NCBI GenBank assembly: GCA_027323595.1
Contig: DAHWBL010000482.1
Location: 1 to 14,810 of the forward strand
Length of the DNA: 14,810 nucleotides
Direction: 5' to 3'
Source of the DNA: Acetobacteraceae bacterium
GTDB lineage: Bacteria; Pseudomonadota; Alphaproteobacteria; Acetobacterales; Acetobacteraceae
In this document: positions 12,538 to 14,810 of the stretch, piece by piece
How the letters are laid out: each line of letters starts with the position of its first letter
Position numbering within the stretch: the stretch's first letter is position 1
Made by a program: the position numbers and the translations under genes
Notes under the pieces: model-generated
The model's database searches: none
Seen by the model: the letters and a program-made list of their open reading frames with translations, nothing else
What the model was told of the DNA's origin: nothing

Positions 12538-14166
12538 TCAGTCCTCACAGCCTTCATCGCGTAAAAACGCGGCCAGATCATCAACATTGGTGTCGCGGCT
12601 GGTGAACGCCGCACCGATCCCGCGCAGCAGCACCAGCGTGATCGCCCCGTCGCGCGTCTTCTTGTCGCGCCGCATGTGCCCGATCAGCGTGCGCGCCGAC
12701 AGCACCCGGCCCAGCGCGCGCATGTCCGCGCCCAGCCCGCAGGCGCGCAGATGCGCCTCGATCCGCGCGGCATCGCCCCTGCCGCACAGCCCCAGCCGCG
12801 CCGACAGCCGCGCCGCCAGCGCACACCCGATCGCCACCGCCTCGCCATGCAGCAGCGTGCCGTCAAAGCCGAACTCCGCCTCCAGCGCATGGCCGAACGT
12901 GTGCCCCAAGTTCAACAGCGCGCGCCCGCCATCGGGCTTTTCCTCGCGCTCATCGTCGCCCACCACCGCGGCCTTGAAGGCGCAGGTGCGCAGCACCGCC
13001 TCTGCCTGCGCGCCCGCGTCGCCGGCCAGCAGCGCCGGCCCATGCGCCTCGCACCAGGCGAACAGATCGGCATCCCCGATCAGGCCGGATTTCACGATCT
13101 CGCCGTAGCCGGCGGCCAACTCGCGGCCCGGCAGGCTCGCCAGCGTATCGGTGTCGGCCAGCACCGCGATCGGCTGGTGAAACGCGCCGACCAGGTTTTT
13201 GCCCTGCGTCGCGTTCACCCCGGTCTTGCCGCCCACCGAGGAATCCACCTGCGCCAGCAGGGTCGTGGGCACCTGCACGAACGGCAGCCCGCGCAGCACC
13301 GACGCCGCGGTGAACCCGGCCAGATCGCCCACCACGCCGCCGCCGAGCGCGATGATCGCGGTGCGCCGCTCCGGCCGCAGCGCCAGCACCCGCTCCACCA
13401 GATCGACAAACCCCGCCAGCGACTTGGACGCCTCGCCAGGTGCGACCACCAGTTCGTCAACCGCCACCCCGGTTCGCGCCAGCCCCGCCCGCAGGGTCGG
13501 CAGATGCAACGCCGCGACATTGGCGTCGCTGATCACGATCGCGCGGGCCTGCGGCAGCACCGGGCCCACCAGCGCGCCGGCGCGGCCCAGCAGCCCCTGC
13601 CCGACGATCACCTCATAGGGCGCGCGCCCCACCGCGACGGCCAATCGCCGCGGCGGCTGATACTGCGCGAGCGCCGCGCCAAGCCTGTCGGTCATCACCT
13701 CTGGGGTATCCTCCGTGCAATCGACGATGATATCGGCCTGCGCATAGACCGGGTCGCGCACCCGCGCGAGCCCCCGCAGAATCGCCTCGGGGTCGCCCCG
13801 GTTCAGCAGCGGCCGATGCGACCGCCCGGCCACCCGGCGCAGCAACAGCTCGGGGGACGCGCGCAGCCACACGCTCACCGCCCGCCGGCGCACCAGCGCG
13901 CGGGTCTGCGGGTCCATCCAGGCACCACCGCCGGTGGCCAGCACGATCGGCGGGCCGGCCAGCAGCCGCGCGATCACCCGGCGCTCCCCATCGCGAAATT
14001 CCGGCTCGCCGAAGCGGTCGAAAATCTCCGCCACCGAACACCCCGCGGCGGCCTCGATCTCGGCATCCGCGTCATGGAAGGGCAGCCCGAGCCTGGCCGC
14101 CAGCCGCCGCCCCAGCGCGGTCTTGCCCGCCCCCATCAGCCCGACCAGCACGACCGCGCGCCCCAT
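12538..14166 (-). CDS. aroKB: bifunctional shikimate kinase / 3-dehydroquinate synthase (AroK-AroB fusion)
   Basis: 542 residues from the ATG at 14166. Residues 1-170 are shikimate kinase: Walker A GLMGAGKT (9-16), substrate Asp in DADAE (32-36), GGG (79-81) and the RPLL lid. From about 175 follows 3-dehydroquinate synthase: NAD-binding GGGVVGDLAG (275-284), PTTLLAQVDSSVGGKTGVN (300-318), and Zn ligands E356, H422 (GHTFGH) and H440 (LHGE). Together they catalyse steps 2 and 5 of the shikimate pathway to chorismate. Both active sites look intact. The start at 14166 has GGAGG seven bases upstream (14174-14178). An in-frame ATG at 14244 and a GTG at 14262 would add 26-32 Ala/Gly-rich residues without a clear ribosome-binding site and cannot be excluded. 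Coupled to the DUF2889 gene downstream and divergent from the small membrane protein and xerD. Confidence 0.93.
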   Translation of the reverse strand: MGRAVVLVGLMGAGKTALGRRLAARLGLPFHDADAEIEAAAGCSVAEIFDRFGEPEFRDGERRVIARLLAGPPIVLATGGGAWMDPQTRALVRRRAVSVWLRASPELLLRRVAGRSHRPLLNRGDPEAILRGLARVRDPVYAQADIIVDCTEDTPEVMTDRLGAALAQYQPPRRLAVAVGRAPYEVIVGQGLLGRAGALVGPVLPQARAIVISDANVAALHLPTLRAGLARTGVAVDELVVAPGEASKSLAGFVDLVERVLALRPERRTAIIALGGGVVGDLAGFTAASVLRGLPFVQVPTTLLAQVDSSVGGKTGVNATQGKNLVGAFHQPIAVLADTDTLASLPGRELAAGYGEIVKSGLIGDADLFAWCEAHGPALLAGDAGAQAEAVLRTCAFKAAVVGDDEREEKPDGGRALLNLGHTFGHALEAEFGFDGTLLHGEAVAIGCALAARLSARLGLCGRGDAARIEAHLRACGLGADMRALGRVLSARTLIGHMRRDKKTRDGAITLVLLRGIGAAFTSRDTNVDDLAAFLRDEGCED

Positions 14167-14290
14167 CGGCGCGCCTCCGCCCTGGCCCTGCGCCGCCGCC
14201 GGCGCTATTGCTGCATCATCGGTCACTGCGCTGTTGCACCCCATGGGCGCGAAGGCTAGCACACCGCGCTTTCAAAGGACCAAGAGGCGT
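14167..14290. promoter_or_regulatory. divergent region between aroKB and the small membrane protein gene
   Basis: These 124 bp must promote both directions if aroKB starts at 14166. GGAGG (14174-14178, minus) serves aroKB and AAGAGG (14282-14287) serves the small gene. Possible -35/-10 pairs are weak on both strands and I see no operator. Confidence 0.35.
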
Positions 14291-14434
14291 ATGGGACGTA
14301 TCCTGCTCGTGCTGTTCGTGCTGCTACTGCTCATAGCCGGGCTTGGCGTGCTGGGGCTTGGCATGTTCGCGCGCCCGCCGCACCCCGAAACCGTCACCCA
14401 CGTCATCCCCGCCGACAAGCTGCCGGCACACTGA
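14291..14434 (+). CDS. 47-residue single-pass membrane protein
   Basis: MGR is followed by a strongly hydrophobic helix (about residues 4-26, Leu/Val/Gly-rich) and a short polar tail with HPETVTHVIPADKLPAH. Probably inserted once in the inner membrane. AAGAGG lies three bases before the ATG. The codon pattern (C/G in third positions) matches the neighbours, and the stop is three bases before the xerD ATG, which supports a real gene cotranscribed with xerD. No named family is recognised; no function is proposed. Confidence 0.7.
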   Translation: MGRILLVLFVLLLLIAGLGVLGLGMFARPPHPETVTHVIPADKLPAH

Positions 14435-14437
14435 CCC

Positions 14438-14810
14438 ATGGCGACGGCGGACCGCCACATCGAGGCGTTCCTGGAGATGCTGGCCGCCGAACGCGGCGCG
14501 GCGCGCAACACCTTGATCGCCTACCAGGCCGACCTCGATGATTTCGCCGCCCACGCCGCCGCCGCCGGCCACCCCCCCGCCGGCGCCGACGCGGCGCTGC
14601 TGCGTGCCTATCTCGCCCCGCTCGCGGATGCCGGCCTGTCCGCCCGCACCGCCGCGCGCCGCCTGTCCAGCCTGCGCCAGTTCCATCGCTTCCTGGTGCG
14701 CGAGGCCATCCGCCCCGACGACCCCACCGGCGCGCTCGACAGCCCCCGCCTGCCGCGCCGGCTGCCGCGCCACCTGACCGAGGCGGACGTCACCGCCCTG
14801 CTCGCCGCCG
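14438..14810 (+). CDS. xerD: tyrosine recombinase XerD, N-terminal part (runs off the right edge)
   Basis: 124 residues are present, still open at the window end. They form the SAM-like N-terminal core-binding domain: HIEAFLEMLAAERGAARNTL, AYQADLDDF, AYLAPLADAGLSARTAARRLSSLRQFHRFLVRE, and P-T-G-A-L-D-S-P-R-L-P-R-R-L-P entering the catalytic domain with LTEADVTALLAA. The catalytic Arg, Lys, His and Tyr lie beyond the window. Xer recombinases resolve chromosome dimers at dif during cell division. XerC cannot be fully excluded from this part alone, but the SPRLPRRLPRHLTE linker and the position next to aroK favour XerD. The ATG directly follows the small gene with a 3-bp gap. Confidence 0.85.
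   Translation, partial: MATADRHIEAFLEMLAAERGAARNTLIAYQADLDDFAAHAAAAGHPPAGADAALLRAYLAPLADAGLSARTAARRLSSLRQFHRFLVREAIRPDDPTGALDSPRLPRRLPRHLTEADVTALLAA

Noticed and set aside
12676..14259. A roughly 527-codon open frame on the plus strand opposite aroKB
   Set aside because: It is a low-complexity Arg/Gln/His/Pro translation; the opposite strand encodes intact AroK and AroB motifs.
1..14810. CRISPR arrays, tRNA or rRNA genes, transposases, phage genes
   Set aside because: No regularly spaced repeat array, cloverleaf-like sequence, rRNA stretch or transposase/phage protein motif was found on either strand. The xerD fragment is of the housekeeping type and is not read as a mobile-element integrase.

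Overview
The window is G+C-rich DNA (about two thirds G+C by eye) with strong codon bias, tight gene packing and no gene-free stretch over 300 bases. The fused shikimate kinase/3-dehydroquinate synthase gene, divergent from a tiny membrane-protein gene and a xerD-like recombinase, together with an OprB-type porin and an alphaproteobacterial-style Fur box, suggests an alphaproteobacterium, most likely of the Acetobacteraceae. That placement is inferred from gene content; no ribosomal RNA or other taxonomic marker is present.

Layout. Positions 1-131 (-) hold the start of a secreted c-type cytochrome, divergent from a stand-alone VanA-like Rieske oxygenase (240-1280, +). A DoxX-family membrane protein (1323-1727, -) faces the oxygenase. 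Positions 1883-5812 (-) form a compact operon: OprB-family porin, secreted beta-propeller, Tat-exported Dyp/EfeB-type peroxidase. It is divergent from a cupredoxin-like periplasmic protein (5965-6375, +), and a 19-bp Fur-like palindrome lies between them. A MATE exporter (6326-7711, -) is divergent from an HxlR regulator (7823-8287, +), with a perfect 19-bp palindrome in the shared promoter region. A cupin gene follows hxlR. Positions 8852-11898 (-) carry a small cupin, an alpha/beta hydrolase and an MFS transporter, with a 118-bp double-hairpin repeat element inserted between cupin and hydrolase. The right end holds a DUF2889 gene coupled to aroKB (-), then, divergently, a 47-residue membrane protein and the start of xerD.

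How the genes may work together. The most notable unit is the putative iron locus at 1883-6375: a porin for entry, a periplasmic propeller, a secreted haem peroxidase of the deferrochelatase type and an FtrB/EfeO-like cupredoxin, apparently under shared Fur control but with no FTR1/EfeU permease in the window. The second is a self-contained HxlR-MATE efflux switch with a clear operator. The cupin/hydrolase/MFS group looks like uptake and degradation of a small organic compound of unknown identity. The aroKB-DUF2889 and small-protein-xerD block is housekeeping.
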